DNA from: an uncultured Kiloniellaceae bacterium
Lineage (GTDB): Bacteria; Pseudomonadota; Alphaproteobacteria; Kiloniellales; Kiloniellaceae
DNA length: 64,000 nt
Assembly: GCA_947500035.1 (NCBI GenBank)
Contig: CANMQP010000012.1
Coordinates: 62,001 to 126,000 of the forward strand
Reading direction: 5' to 3'
Shown here: positions 52,019 through 62,027 of the stretch, piece by piece
How positions within the stretch are numbered: the stretch's first letter is position 1
Layout of the letters: the number at the start of each line of letters is the position of its first letter
The notes under the pieces: generated by a model
Database searches by the model: none
Seen by the model: only the letters and a program-made list of their open reading frames with translations
What the model was told of the DNA's origin: nothing
Made by a program: the position numbers and the translations under genes

Positions 52019-52359
52019 ACTCGACTCCCGATTTTCGCTTCCTGACAGTGCCCCTGAAGGCAAGAGCCCAGGGATCTGATCGGGCCGCCTGGGGTACTGC
52101 AAAATTACATGGTGCTCGTGCGGTTGTGCGGGTTCATCCCGAACGAGCGCGTCCTTAATAATACTTCAGTTCATATTTTCACTATTTTTCAGGCCGATCC
52201 AGCTTGGTCGGTTCATGAGTGATGACACTTAGAAAACAAACTAACCGCGGACGAATTCCTTCGCCACATGAGTTTTTGGAACAACAACATCTGATCAACT
52301 TGTATCGCTTCCATCAGGAAGAATTTTTGCGAGCACTTTTTATCCAAGGAGATTTTATT
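52019..52359. other. Intergenic leader of the LCCL protein gene
   Basis: The stretch includes an AT-rich segment at about 52150-52195 (ataatacttcagttcatatt) that may be a promoter. It also has an open extension of the LCCL frame back to 52219 with no protein-like signal, considered untranslated. No hairpin or repeat stood out. Confidence 0.4.
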
Positions 52360-53151
52360 GTGAAAACACGTCATTCAAAATTTCTTGCCGCCGTTGCGGT
52401 TGCCGGATTTTCATTGGGCGCTACCGTCATCAATCCAGCCGCCGCGCAGGAGGCAGCGGCTCTGCCCGCACTGGAACTGAACACCAAGCTTGAGAACTTT
52501 CAATTCGACAGCGACAAATTCATTGGCCAGCGCTTTACCGCGCAGTGTCCGTCAACCACGATTCATGACGAGTATGAGGCGATCTCCGGCACCGGGGTCT
52601 ACTCGAGCAAGAGTCCGATTTGCGTTGCCGCTATCCATGACGGAAAAATCACTGCCGATGCCGGCGGCATGGTGACGGTACAGTTGAACCCGGGCGTGGA
52701 AAGCTACGCAGCCAGCAGTCAGAACGGCGTCGATTCCACGGGATTGAACAACTCCAAACGCTCCATGGTCTTCATCGACGCGGCAGACACCACGGCGGCT
52801 GATGCTGCTCAGGCGCCCTACATTCCCCGGCTGAAGTGGGACACCAAGTTTTCGTCGACCGGTTTCGGACATAAGCAGTTCGTTGGCCAGAGGTTCACCT
52901 TTAACTGCCCGGCCGCTCCAAGCGGCAAGCTGCGCCGCATTTCCGGTACGGATTCCTATGCGAACAACACCCGGGTTTGCGTGGCAGCCATGCATGCCGG
53001 AAAAATCACCAAAGACGGCGGCCTTATTCATCTGCAGTTGGACCCAGGCAAGAAAAAGCTGGTCGGCAGCACGCGCAATGGGGTCGAGAGCAAAGACGGC
53101 CCGGGCGGTCACCAGACGGTTTCCTTCGTCGATAGCCCGCTCGTGAATTAA
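52360..53151 (+). CDS. Secreted protein with two LCCL-like domains
   Basis: A 263-residue protein with a signal peptide (FLAAVAVAGFSLGATVINP, cleavage near AAAQ-EA). Two tandem domains follow, about residues 45-140 and 160-258. Each has the pattern F-V/I-GQRFT-xx-CP, then ISGT, then C-VAA-I/M-HxGKIT, then a QL-PG strand and NGV-S, with one Cys pair per domain. LCCL domains are extracellular modules known mainly from eukaryotes and some bacteria. The GTG at 52360 has AAGGAG eight bases upstream. A terminator follows, so it is probably monocistronic. Confidence 0.82.
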   Translation: MKTRHSKFLAAVAVAGFSLGATVINPAAAQEAAALPALELNTKLENFQFDSDKFIGQRFTAQCPSTTIHDEYEAISGTGVYSSKSPICVAAIHDGKITADAGGMVTVQLNPGVESYAASSQNGVDSTGLNNSKRSMVFIDAADTTAADAAQAPYIPRLKWDTKFSSTGFGHKQFVGQRFTFNCPAAPSGKLRRISGTDSYANNTRVCVAAMHAGKITKDGGLIHLQLDPGKKKLVGSTRNGVESKDGPGGHQTVSFVDSPLVN

Positions 53152-53221
53152 GCGCTGCATGCTTCTGCGATCGGATCCCGCAATCTGGTTCCGCATGCTT
53201 TATCGTTAACAGACTGAGTGA

Positions 53222-53275
53222 AGCCCCAGTTTGATCCGTGTCACAATCGACCGGATTGACTGGGGCTCCTTTGTT
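53222..53275 (+). terminator. Stem-loop terminator after the LCCL gene
   Basis: AGCCCCAGT (53222-53230) pairs with ACTGGGGCT (53259-53267), with further partial pairing inside, followed by a short T-rich tract (cctttgttc). It lies 70 bases after the stop codon. Confidence 0.65.
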
Positions 53276-53406
53276 CAGACCGTCTCGGTCGCTGAGGTCG
53301 GTCCCACGCGAGAAGCACTTGAAAACGCACTCCGACGCCACCTAGTCTGGTGGAGTTGAAGTCCGGGACTCTCCCGTAAAGCAGGTTTCAGCCAAAGGTA
53401 ACAGAC

Positions 53407-53733
53407 ATGAAGCTGGACAAGATCGCCGAACAGCAGATCAGACAAGCTCAGTTAAGGGGAGAGCTGGACAATCTGGCGGGCGCGGGAAAACCCTTGCCCA
53501 CAGAGGACATGGGCAAGGGTCCGGACTCCATCGGCTATAAGATCATGGCCGGAGCCGGGGCGATACCGGAAGAGATCAAACTTCGTAAAGAAGTCGAAGC
53601 GCAGCGAGCGGTTCTTTACGAGCTTGTGGATCCGCAAGAACGCAAAGCGGCAATGGCGAAGCTTGCGGAAATAGAGATGCGGTTGGCTATTCAGGAAGAG
53701 GCACGCCGCAGCCTTCACCGTCATTTGTCTTGA
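53407..53733 (+). CDS. DUF1992 (DnaJ-C28-like) protein
   Basis: A 108-residue protein that matches the DUF1992 pattern: AEQQIRQAQLRGELDNLAGAGKPLP, a Pro-containing segment GPDSIGYKIMAGAGAIPEEI, then LRKEVEAQRAVLYELVD. It is a small, charged, helical cytoplasmic protein also found as a domain of eukaryotic DNAJC28. Function unknown. It is monocistronic here; no close functional neighbours. Confidence 0.88.
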   Translation: MKLDKIAEQQIRQAQLRGELDNLAGAGKPLPTEDMGKGPDSIGYKIMAGAGAIPEEIKLRKEVEAQRAVLYELVDPQERKAAMAKLAEIEMRLAIQEEARRSLHRHLS

Positions 53734-53879
53734 TGTCGCGTTTTGATCGCCGATCTACGGCATGACAAGAAGTATTCCACGCGAACAGAGCTGCATGCAA
53801 ACACCTCTCTCGGGTGCTTGCGTTGTGTACGTCGTGTGCCCGGCCAAATGCCGGATCGGCTGCAAATGCATTAAAAAAC

Positions 53880-54722
53880 TCAAAGCGAGTAAGAAATCGC
53901 CCGGGCGGTTTCGATGGCCAGCGGTACGATCTTCTCCCACGTGCGCTCCAGAGTCCAATCGGGTTGGTAGACGGGAATCTGCAGCGCCGCGACGGCACGG
54001 CCTTCGCTGTTGAAGACGGGCGCCGCCGTGCTGAGTTCGTGGATAATAATTTGACTTTCGCCGATATCGAACCCCTTTTCGCGTGCGGTATCGATGCGCG
54101 TGCGGACAGCCGGAGGGTCCGTGATCGTATGGTCGGTGTAGGCGCGGAAACTTGAGTCAGCCAGGATCTGATCCCGCTCGACGGCCGGCAGGTTTGCCAG
54201 GATCACCACGCCGCCCGCTGCGCAGAATGCCGGTACGCGACGGCCCGGAACGGTCGCTTCGTACCGCGCTTTCTCATGCGGAATCCGGATGGTGTAGACA
54301 ATGTCGCTGCCCGAGAGCTCACAGAGATTGACCGTCGTGTCGAACTTCTTGCTGGCTTCGATCATCCGCGGCATGGCGATCTCGGCGATGCGGTTGCTCA
54401 GGATGTAGGTGTAGTAAAAATCCGCCAGACCGATTGCCGGGCTGTAGCGCCGGGTGCGCGGGTTTTTGTTCAGGTAACCAAGCGTGACCAATGTGTTGGT
54501 GAAGCGCTGCGCCGCGCTCTTGTCGAGTTCCGCGAGTTTCGCGATCTCCGTCAGACTCAGATCCCTTAAACCCAGGTCTCGCTGCGCCTGACGGAACACG
54601 CGCAGAACCCGAAAACCCTTTTCAAGCGAGCCGACAAAAAGCGTATCTGAACGATTCGTGACTCCTTTGCCCTGGGGGTCCAATGCGGCATGAGAGTCTT
54701 TTGCCTGAGGATCCTGTGCCAT
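53880..54722 (-). CDS. IclR-family transcriptional regulator
   Basis: A 280-residue regulator with an N-terminal winged helix-turn-helix (FRVLRVFRQ, SLTEIAKLAELDKSAAQRFTNTL, LGYLNKNPRTRRYSPA) and a C-terminal ligand-binding domain (VPAFCAAGGVVILANLP, RTRIDTAREKGFDIG, AAPVFNSEGRAVAALQIPV). The ATG at 54722 is preferred to an in-frame TTG at 54767. It is divergent from the peptide-type ABC operon and probably controls it through the dyad at 54778-54800. Confidence 0.9.
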   Translation of the reverse strand: MAQDPQAKDSHAALDPQGKGVTNRSDTLFVGSLEKGFRVLRVFRQAQRDLGLRDLSLTEIAKLAELDKSAAQRFTNTLVTLGYLNKNPRTRRYSPAIGLADFYYTYILSNRIAEIAMPRMIEASKKFDTTVNLCELSGSDIVYTIRIPHEKARYEATVPGRRVPAFCAAGGVVILANLPAVERDQILADSSFRAYTDHTITDPPAVRTRIDTAREKGFDIGESQIIIHELSTAAPVFNSEGRAVAALQIPVYQPDWTLERTWEKIVPLAIETARAISYSL

Positions 54723-54777
54723 GGCGGGGGTGCTTGACGCCTTTCGAAGGGAGCGATACGCTATCAATTAATAATAC

Positions 54778-54800
54778 AGAGTATTGAATAATAATACTCT
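54778..54800. promoter_or_regulatory. Dyad in the IclR/ABC-operon divergent gap, candidate IclR operator
   Basis: AGAGTATT-gaataat-AATACTCT is a perfect 8-bp inverted repeat with a 7-base spacer in an AT-rich zone. The half-element AATAATAC also occurs directly upstream (54770-54777). It lies 56 bases from the IclR start and 220 bases before the binding-protein gene, so it could serve both autoregulation and operon control. Confidence 0.65.
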
Positions 54801-55020
54801 TCTTCGCCTGGCCAAGACAAGTGGTACTCTGCTGGGGAACAGCCAGGCAGTACAGGGGGGCCGAAAAAAGCCCCAATCCCAGCGATGTTCCAGAATGCGG
54901 TCGTTCCCGATTGGAACGGTCGAAATCTAACGGGCGGCTGCGGGAGACTCCGGGGAAATACGAGCGGAAAACCGTGATCGTCCTTGTTCAGTAAATCGAA
55001 GAACAGGGAGTAATGGGGCT

Positions 55021-56571
55021 GTGAAAAAAAGAAAATTCGGACCGGCGTCTGCCGTCTTGACGGTGGGGCTGGCTATGGCTGTCGCCTGGAGTGGTCCGGC
55101 GCAGGCCGGAAAGGCGGACGACACACTGAACTGGTCGACAAACCGCGAGATCGCCGTTGTCGATCCCTACTACAACAATACGCGTGAGCTGGTGATCATG
55201 GGACATATGGGCTGGGACGGCCTTGTATACCGTGACCAGGAAACAGGCGAATACCAACCGCTACTGGCCACCAGCTGGAAATGGGCCGACGATACCGCAT
55301 TGGAATTTGAGTTACGTGACGACGTGAAGTTCCACGACGGCAGCGACTTTGACGCCGATGATGTGGTCTACACTTTCAACCATGTCTCCAACAAGAACAA
55401 CGGCGTCCTGACTTTCCGCAACGTCAGCTGGATCAAGAACGCCGAAAAGCTCGGCCCCCACAAAGTCCGGGTGAACCTCCACAAGCCCTTCCCGCCCGCA
55501 CTGGCGTATCTCGCCAACGCTGCTTTTATCCTGCCCTCGGGTCACTACGACGGCGCCCCGGCGAAAGCTGACGGCAATCCCGACTTTGCCGCCGTCGAGC
55601 CGGTCGGCACCGGCCCTTACAAGGTGGCGGACGTCAAGGCCGGTGAGTTCGTGCTGATGGAGAAAAACGAAGACTATTTCGCCAACAGCTCTAAGGGAAC
55701 GCCCCAGATCGGCACAATGCGTTTTCGGACCATCACCGAACGCAACACCCAGATCGCCGAATTAATGACCGGCGCGCTCGACTGGATCTGGGACGTACCC
55801 AAGGAACAGGCCGAACGGATGGCGGCCGCGCCCAACATCACCGTTGAAAACGCCAAGACCTTCCGCGTGTCTTACATGGCCTTCGATGTCGACGGCGATT
55901 CCGGAACCGATGTCTTCACCAAGAAAAAGGTACGGCAGGCCTTCGCACACGCGATCAACCGTGAATCCATCGCCAAGAACCTGGTCGGACCGGCTTCGGA
56001 AGTCATTCATTCCGCCTGTCATCCGGACCAGTTCGGCTGCACCCAGGACGTCATCAGGTACGAATACGACCCTGCCAAGGCTAAAGAGCTTCTCGCGGAA
56101 GCCGGTTATCCGGATGGCTTCGAATTCGACATCTACGCCTACAGAGAGCGCGAATTCACCGAAGCGGTCATCGGCGACCTGGCGAAAATCGGTGTTAAAG
56201 CCAAGCTGAACTTCATGCAGTACCGGGCACTGCGCGACATCGTGCGCAAAGGCGAAACACCGGTCAATCACATGACCTGGGGCTCCTATTCGATCCCGGA
56301 CGTCTCGGCCATCGTCAGCAATTTCTTCACCCATGGCCCGGACGATCCCGCGAAAGACGACAAGACCAAGGAACTGGTTGAGGTCGGAGACAACTCGGTC
56401 GAACCGGAAACGCGCAAGCTCTACTACAAACAGGCGTTCGAGCGCATCGCCGAGGAAGCTTACTGGCTGCCGATGTTCACCTACGCCAAGTACTACGCCT
56501 TCTCCAAGGATCTGGATTTCACCGCCACGTCCGATGAGATTCCGCGCTTCTACACGACCAAGTGGAATTGA
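55021..56571 (+). CDS. Peptide-type ABC transporter substrate-binding protein (SBP_bac_5)
   Basis: A 516-residue periplasmic binding protein with a Sec signal (SAVLTVGLAMAVAWSGPAQA). Features typical of DppA/OppA-type proteins are YEPLLATSW-like QPLLATSWKWADD, LRDDVKFHDGSDFDADDVVYTF, GTGPYKVADV and FAHAINRESI. It binds dipeptides, oligopeptides or similar compounds. The start is a GTG with a gggag site further upstream. A hairpin after it may favour its expression over the permeases. The hydrolases downstream suggest a ligand with amide or gamma-glutamyl bonds. Confidence 0.9.
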   Translation: MKKRKFGPASAVLTVGLAMAVAWSGPAQAGKADDTLNWSTNREIAVVDPYYNNTRELVIMGHMGWDGLVYRDQETGEYQPLLATSWKWADDTALEFELRDDVKFHDGSDFDADDVVYTFNHVSNKNNGVLTFRNVSWIKNAEKLGPHKVRVNLHKPFPPALAYLANAAFILPSGHYDGAPAKADGNPDFAAVEPVGTGPYKVADVKAGEFVLMEKNEDYFANSSKGTPQIGTMRFRTITERNTQIAELMTGALDWIWDVPKEQAERMAAAPNITVENAKTFRVSYMAFDVDGDSGTDVFTKKKVRQAFAHAINRESIAKNLVGPASEVIHSACHPDQFGCTQDVIRYEYDPAKAKELLAEAGYPDGFEFDIYAYREREFTEAVIGDLAKIGVKAKLNFMQYRALRDIVRKGETPVNHMTWGSYSIPDVSAIVSNFFTHGPDDPAKDDKTKELVEVGDNSVEPETRKLYYKQAFERIAEEAYWLPMFTYAKYYAFSKDLDFTATSDEIPRFYTTKWN

Positions 56572-56607
56572 TGTCACATGATTGATGCGTCTTTTGATTG
56601 ACGTACA

Positions 56608-56628
56608 GGCCGGACAGGTAGTCCGGCC
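56608..56628 (+). promoter_or_regulatory. Intra-operon hairpin between binding protein and permease genes
   Basis: GGCCGGAC-aggta-GTCCGGCC, a perfect 8-bp stem, lies 37 bases after the binding-protein stop and has no T-tract. Such structures often protect the 5' message and give an excess of binding protein over permease. Confidence 0.7.
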
Positions 56629-56706
56629 GGATCTTCCACCCTCTCCTGTCGCCGCACCAACGCCGGAAACGGCGGTCACTGCCGTGATAACAAACAGTAG
56701 AAGACC

Positions 56707-57624
56707 ATGATCCAATTCGCGTTGAAACGGCTCGGTATCGCCGTCCTGGTCGCACTGACCGTGTCGATGCTCTCCTTTTCGATGATCTATCTCTCCGGGG
56801 ACCCCGCCGTGGCGCTAGCCGGCGAGGGCGCCAGCCAGGAAGACATCGAAAACGTACGCCGGGTTTACGGCTTCGAGCGTCCGCTTATCGTTCAGTACGG
56901 CGACTGGCTGATCCGTGCACTGCAAGGCAACCTCGGACACTCCAACTACCTAAAGGCCGATGTGGCCTCGGTGATCTTCGAGCGCTTGCCCACCACCATG
57001 CTGCTGGGGGCCTGCGCTCTGGCCTTTGCATTGATCCTCGCGATTCCATTGGGCGTGGTGGCAGCGATCCGGGCCAACTCCATGATCGACCGCGTTGCCC
57101 TGACCATCGCGGTGATCGGTCAGGCCATGCCGAGTTTCTGGCTTGCCCTGACCCTGATCCTCTGGTTCGGGATCAATTGGCGCATGCTTCCGATCACGGG
57201 CACGGCAAGTTGGCTGAACTTCATCATGCCCTCCATCGCCCTTGGCTATTACGTCACCCCGGCGGTCATGCGCCTGACCCGCGCGGGCATGCTCGAAGTG
57301 CTCTCGTCCGATTACATCCGCACCGCCCGCGCCAAGGGCCTGCGCCCCATGACAGTGCTTTTCAAGCACGCCCTGCGCAACGCTATCATCCCGGTGGTCT
57401 CGCTCTCCGCGGTGCAGTTCGGCTTCATGCTCGGTGGCTCGATCGTCATCGAAACGATCTTCGCCATCAACGGCCTGGGTTTCCTGGCCTGGGAGTCGAT
57501 CCAGCGCGCGGATCTGCCCATGATGCAGGCCATCGTTTTGGTGTTCAGTGTGTTTTACATCCTGCTGACCTTCCTGGCCGACCTCTTGAACGGCTTCCTC
57601 GATCCTCGCATCCGAGTGGCATGA
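56707..57624 (+). CDS. Peptide-type ABC transporter permease (DppB-like)
   Basis: A 305-residue membrane protein with six predicted spans and DppB-type features: LKRLGIAVLVALTVSMLSF, then RPLIVQYGDWLIRALQGNLG, the EAA-like loop YIRTARAKGLRPMTVLFKHA, and LGGSIVIETIFAINGLGFL. One base separates it from the next permease gene. It forms the channel with that permease. Confidence 0.92.
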   Translation: MIQFALKRLGIAVLVALTVSMLSFSMIYLSGDPAVALAGEGASQEDIENVRRVYGFERPLIVQYGDWLIRALQGNLGHSNYLKADVASVIFERLPTTMLLGACALAFALILAIPLGVVAAIRANSMIDRVALTIAVIGQAMPSFWLALTLILWFGINWRMLPITGTASWLNFIMPSIALGYYVTPAVMRLTRAGMLEVLSSDYIRTARAKGLRPMTVLFKHALRNAIIPVVSLSAVQFGFMLGGSIVIETIFAINGLGFLAWESIQRADLPMMQAIVLVFSVFYILLTFLADLLNGFLDPRIRVA

Positions 57625-57625
57625 C

Positions 57626-58567
57626 ATGACCGATGTGATAAAGACTCCCGTCGGCGGACAAGCTGGCTCCATTCTCAGCAGTGGTCTAGATGGCGTGCTT
57701 GAACCCTCACCGGGCTCACTTCTACGCAAACGCATTTTCGGCCACGCGGGCCTGATGATCGGCGGCGGCGTGCTGCTGATCATCTTCCTCATGGCCATTC
57801 TGGCGCCGGTGATTTCACCGGGCGATCCCTACGACCAGGATCTCTCGCGCAAGCTTATCCCGCCGGTCTGGCACGAGTCTGAAAAGGCGACTTGGGAACA
57901 TCCGCTGGGAACGGATCTCTTGGGTCGGGATTACATGTCGCGGCTCTTCTATGGCGCACGGATTTCGCTCCTGATCGGCTTTGCCGCCATGTTGATCTCC
58001 GGCGTGATCGGCACCACGCTCGGCGTACTGGCGGGCTATTTCGGCGGCAAGGTCGACATGGTGGTGAACTTCATAATCACCACACGCCTCTCCATGCCCG
58101 TGGTCCTTGTCGCTCTCGCGGTAGTCAGTCTGGTCGGCTCATCCCTGACCGTGGTGATCTGGGTGTTGGGGCTGCTGATTTGGGACCGCTTCGCCGTGGT
58201 CATGCGCAGTGCGACACAACAGGTCCGCGGGCTCGATTTCGTTGCCGCCGCACAATCACTTGGCTGCTCGAACCGGCGCATCATTCTCTCCGAGATCATG
58301 CCCAACATCGCCAACCAACTGATCGTCATTGCCACCATCGAGATGGCCCACGCGATCCTGCTGGAGGCCGCACTCTCCTTTCTGGGCCTGGGTGTACAAC
58401 CGCCCGATCCGGGCTGGGGCCTGATGATCGCCGAAGCCAAGGGCATGATCTTCTTCGATGCCTGGCTCATCACCATCCCGGGTGTCGCTCTCTTCGCCCT
58501 GGTGCTCTCCATCAACCTCCTGGGTGACGGCATGCGGGATGTCACGGCACCCGAGAACCGGAATTGA
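57626..58567 (+). CDS. Peptide-type ABC transporter permease (DppC-like)
   Basis: A 313-residue membrane protein. After a hydrophilic leader of about 45 residues it shows HPLGTDLLGRDYMSRLFYGA, the DppC motif, the EAA loop DFVAAAQSLGCSNRRIILSE, and EAALSFLGLGVQPPDPGWGL. Co-transcribed with the DppB-like permease one base upstream and the ATPase gene 12 bases downstream. Confidence 0.92.
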   Translation: MTDVIKTPVGGQAGSILSSGLDGVLEPSPGSLLRKRIFGHAGLMIGGGVLLIIFLMAILAPVISPGDPYDQDLSRKLIPPVWHESEKATWEHPLGTDLLGRDYMSRLFYGARISLLIGFAAMLISGVIGTTLGVLAGYFGGKVDMVVNFIITTRLSMPVVLVALAVVSLVGSSLTVVIWVLGLLIWDRFAVVMRSATQQVRGLDFVAAAQSLGCSNRRIILSEIMPNIANQLIVIATIEMAHAILLEAALSFLGLGVQPPDPGWGLMIAEAKGMIFFDAWLITIPGVALFALVLSINLLGDGMRDVTAPENRN

Positions 58568-58578
58568 GGAGAGCGGGA

Positions 58579-59592
58579 ATGAGCGACAAAATCCTCGAAG
58601 TGCAAGATCTGACGATCGACATTCCGACACCCTCCGGCACGCTGCATGCGGTTCAGAAGGTCTCGATCCACGTCGATCGCGGCGAGACTCTCTGCATCGT
58701 CGGAGAGTCCGGTTGCGGGAAATCGCTGACCTCGCTCGCGATCATGGATCTACTTCCCAGGAAGGCCACGCGCACGGCAACGCGCCTGGAAATCGCCGGA
58801 GAGTCGGTGTTCGATATCGGCGAGCGGCGTATGTCGGACATTCGCGGCAACCGCATGAGCATGATCTTTCAAGAGCCCATGACGTCGCTCAACCCGGCCT
58901 ACACCATCGGCGACCAGTTGTCGGAGGCGTTGCGCAGGCACAAAAAGGTATCGCGCGGCGAGGCCCGCGACCGCGCCGTGTTCCTACTGGAAAAAGTCGG
59001 CATCACCGCCGCCGCCAGTCGCCTGGGCCAGTATCCGCATCAGCTTTCCGGCGGCCTGCGCCAACGCGTGATGATCGCCATGGCGCTGATGTGCGGGCCC
59101 GACCTGATCATCGCGGACGAGCCCACCACCGCGCTCGACGTCACCATCCAGGCGCAGATTCTGCATCTACTGGCGGAGCTGCAACGCGAATTCAACATGG
59201 GCCTGATCCTGATCACTCATGATCTGGGCGTCGTGGCGCGCATCGCCGACCGCGTGGCCGTAATGTACGCTGGGCAGATCGTGGAAACCGGAACCGCCGA
59301 GCAGATCTTCAAAGCCCCTGCCCATCCCTACACACGCGGCCTCCTGGCCTGTATTCCCATTCCCGGGCAGACCGAGCGTGGTGCTCATCTCGGCGCAATT
59401 CCCGGCATCGTGCCTTCGCTCGTGGGCAGAATGCCCGGCTGCCACTTTGCCAGCCGCTGTCCCGAGGTGCGGGATAGTTGCAACAGCGCCCCCATTCCCC
59501 AGTTCCAAGGCGCGGAGCCGGGACGCAGCGTCCGCTGCCTTCTGGCTGACGAAGCTGCAGTCAGACAGCCCGCTCAGGAGGGTGCGGCATGA
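58579..59592 (+). CDS. Peptide-type ABC transporter ATPase (DppD-like)
   Basis: A 337-residue ATPase with Walker [10 protein letters not shown]-loop [12 protein letters not shown], signature [15 protein letters not shown], Walker [13 protein letters not shown] and switch [10 protein letters not shown]. The C-terminal oligopeptide-transporter segment includes [15 protein letters not shown], the Cys cluster typical of DppD/OppD. The ATG at 58579 with gaggagagcggga in front is preferred over an in-frame TTG at 58564. It overlaps the next gene by four bases. Confidence 0.92.
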   Translation: MSDKILEVQDLTIDIPTPSGTLHAVQKVSIHVDRGETLCIVGESGCGKSLTSLAIMDLLPRKATRTATRLEIAGESVFDIGERRMSDIRGNRMSMIFQEPMTSLNPAYTIGDQLSEALRRHKKVSRGEARDRAVFLLEKVGITAAASRLGQYPHQLSGGLRQRVMIAMALMCGPDLIIADEPTTALDVTIQAQILHLLAELQREFNMGLILITHDLGVVARIADRVAVMYAGQIVETGTAEQIFKAPAHPYTRGLLACIPIPGQTERGAHLGAIPGIVPSLVGRMPGCHFASRCPEVRDSCNSAPIPQFQGAEPGRSVRCLLADEAAVRQPAQEGAA

Positions 59593-60572
59593 GCGAAATC
59601 GTTCTCGAGGCCCGCGATATCTCGCGCAGCTTTATGATCTCTCAGGGCTTCATGCGCGCGAAGCGTCCCCTGCATGCGGTCAACGGCGTCAATCTGAAAC
59701 TCCACCGCGGCGAGGTCCTGGCCCTGGTGGGAGAATCCGGTTGCGGGAAGACCACACTGGCGAAGATGCTCTTAGGTCTACTGCCTCCGAGCGCCGGGTC
59801 GCTTGAGCTCGACGGCAAGCCGCTCGCCTCCCTGAGCCACCTGGAGGTCGCGCGGATCGTGCAGCCGATCTTTCAGGACCCCTACTCTTCGCTCAACCCC
59901 CGCAAATCGATCGGCAGCATCATCACCCTGCCGCTACAGGTTCAAGGCGACAAGGATCCGGCCAGCTGGCGTCAGCGCGCCGAGGAAATCATGGAGTTGG
60001 TCGGCCTGCCCCGCCGTGTTTACAACAACTTCCCGAGCCAGCTTTCCGGTGGCCAGCGGCAGCGCGTGGCCATCGCCCGGGCGTTGATCAACCGGCCCCG
60101 CGTCGTGATCTGCGACGAGCCCACATCGGCCCTGGATGTCTCGGTCCAATCCCAGATCCTGAACCTGCTGCAGGACCTCCGGCAGGAACTGGGCCTGACC
60201 TACCTGATGATCAGCCATAATCTGGCCGTGGTCGAACATATGGCGACGCGTATCGCCGTTATGTACCTGGGCCGGATCGTCGAAGAAGGCGAAGCCGAAG
60301 CGGTCTACAACAGCCCGCGGCACCCCTACACAGAAGCGCTTCTGGGGTCCGTTCTGACGCCGGACCCAAGCCTTGGTGTGCCGGACACGCACCTCGGCGC
60401 CGCCTATCCGAACCCACTGGATATGCCCAGCGGCTGCAGCTTTCACCCGCGCTGCGCAAAAATGATGCCGCAGTGTGCGCAGCAGGCGCCCCGCCCAATC
60501 CCAACGGAGAGCGGACATGTCGAGTGCAGTCTCTATAAGGAAAACGAAGCTAAAATGAGGATGACGTCATGA
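59589..60572 (+). CDS. Peptide-type ABC transporter ATPase (DppF-like)
   Basis: A 327-residue ATPase with Walker [29 protein letters not shown], signature [15 protein letters not shown], Walker [13 protein letters not shown] and switch [12 protein letters not shown]. The C-terminal Cys segment is [15 protein letters not shown]. It pairs with the DppD-like subunit. ATGA overlaps at both ends tie it to the ATPase before and the peptidase after. Confidence 0.92.
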   Translation: MSEIVLEARDISRSFMISQGFMRAKRPLHAVNGVNLKLHRGEVLALVGESGCGKTTLAKMLLGLLPPSAGSLELDGKPLASLSHLEVARIVQPIFQDPYSSLNPRKSIGSIITLPLQVQGDKDPASWRQRAEEIMELVGLPRRVYNNFPSQLSGGQRQRVAIARALINRPRVVICDEPTSALDVSVQSQILNLLQDLRQELGLTYLMISHNLAVVEHMATRIAVMYLGRIVEEGEAEAVYNSPRHPYTEALLGSVLTPDPSLGVPDTHLGAAYPNPLDMPSGCSFHPRCAKMMPQCAQQAPRPIPTESGHVECSLYKENEAKMRMTS

Positions 60573-61984
60573 GCACGCCGAATGGACGCGAAGCCGCAAT
60601 CGCACGGGTAATTGACTATCTCGACGGCGGCAGCTTCGAAACGGAGCTGCAGCGGCGGGTGGCGATCCGCACGGAAAGCCAGAAGCGCGAGAGCCTGCCG
60701 GAACTGCACCGCTATGTCGATGCGGAGATGATCCCGACCTTCGAGGCTATGGGCTTTTCCTGCAAGAAATATGAGAACCCGATTGACGGGCTCGGCCCTT
60801 TGCTCCTAGCAACGCGTCACGAAGGCGACGATCTCCCAACGGTATTGGGCTACGGCCACGGCGATGTGATTCGCGGTCTGGAACAGCAATGGACCAAAGG
60901 CAATGGCCCCTGGGAGATCGCCCGTGACGGCGACAAACTCTATGGCCGCGGGACCGCCGACAACAAGGCACAGCACACCATCAATATCGCCGCCATACGC
61001 TGCGTACTCGAAGAACGCGGCAAGCTCGGCTTCAACGCCAAGTTCATGATCGAGATGGGTGAGGAGGCCGGCTCGAACGGTGTACGTGAAATCCTGGAAG
61101 CAAACCTCGACGACTTCAAGGCCGACGTCTTCATTGCCTCTGACGGCCCCCGTGCCCAGGCTGAACGCCCAACCCTGACCCTCGGGGCCCGGGGAGCGGA
61201 GAACTTCGACCTCTCCCTCGATCTGCGCGAGGGCGCACACCACTCCGGGAACTGGGGCGGGCTGATTGCCGATCCCTCTATCATCCTCGCCCATGCCTTG
61301 GCCTGCATCACCGGTCCAAAGGGTGAAATCAGGATCCCGGAGTGGATGCCGCCCCCAACCCCGCCCGCCGTCCGGGAAGCGCTACAAGGCCTGACGATCG
61401 ACGCAGGACCCGATGCACCGACCATAGATCCGGACTGGGGACAGCCCGGCTTGACCCCGGCCGAACGGGTCTATAGCTCGAACTCCTTCGCGGTCCTGGC
61501 CATGACGTCGGGCAATCCGGCCAATCCGGTAAACGCCATCCCGCCGCGCGCCAGGGCGCATTGCCAGCTGCGTTACTTCGCGGGCACGGATACGAGCCAG
61601 ATATTGCCGGCCTTGCGCCGTCACCTGGATGCGCACGGCTTTACGCAGGTCGAGGTCAGTGGGCCGCCCGAGGCAAACTCAGGGGGTTTCGGCGCGTCAC
61701 GGACCGAGCCGGATCACCCCTGGGTGACCTGGACCCGGGACTCCATGACCCGCTCCATGGGGGAAACTCCGGCGGTCATCCCGAGCATGGGCGGTTCGAT
61801 CTGCAACGATCTCTTCACGGATCTGCTGGGCCTGCCGGCGATCTGGATCCCCCACTCCTACGGCGCCTGCTCACAGCATGCGCCCAACGAGCATATCCTC
61901 ATGTCGATCACCCGCACCGCTCTGCCGGTGATGGCGGGGATCTACTGGGATCTGGGAGAAGGCGCGACACCCAAAGCGGCCTAG
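60569..61984 (+). CDS. M20-family metallopeptidase
   Basis: A 471-residue cytoplasmic di-zinc peptidase. Metal and catalytic residues: His/Asp in LGYGHGDVIRG, Asp in LYGRGTADNKAQHTINIAA, Glu pair in IEMGEEAGSNG, Asp in FIASDGPR, and a C-terminal His in HAPNEHIL. The dimerisation domain lies between (about 190-390). It would cleave the imported peptide or acyl-amino compound. The start overlaps the transporter ATPase stop (ATGA), direct evidence that the hydrolase is made with the importer. Confidence 0.9.
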   Translation: MSTPNGREAAIARVIDYLDGGSFETELQRRVAIRTESQKRESLPELHRYVDAEMIPTFEAMGFSCKKYENPIDGLGPLLLATRHEGDDLPTVLGYGHGDVIRGLEQQWTKGNGPWEIARDGDKLYGRGTADNKAQHTINIAAIRCVLEERGKLGFNAKFMIEMGEEAGSNGVREILEANLDDFKADVFIASDGPRAQAERPTLTLGARGAENFDLSLDLREGAHHSGNWGGLIADPSIILAHALACITGPKGEIRIPEWMPPPTPPAVREALQGLTIDAGPDAPTIDPDWGQPGLTPAERVYSSNSFAVLAMTSGNPANPVNAIPPRARAHCQLRYFAGTDTSQILPALRRHLDAHGFTQVEVSGPPEANSGGFGASRTEPDHPWVTWTRDSMTRSMGETPAVIPSMGGSICNDLFTDLLGLPAIWIPHSYGACSQHAPNEHILMSITRTALPVMAGIYWDLGEGATPKAA

Positions 61985-62027
61985 AGTCCGCAAAAGCCCC
62001 CTTCCCATCACACAAGAATGAGAAAAC

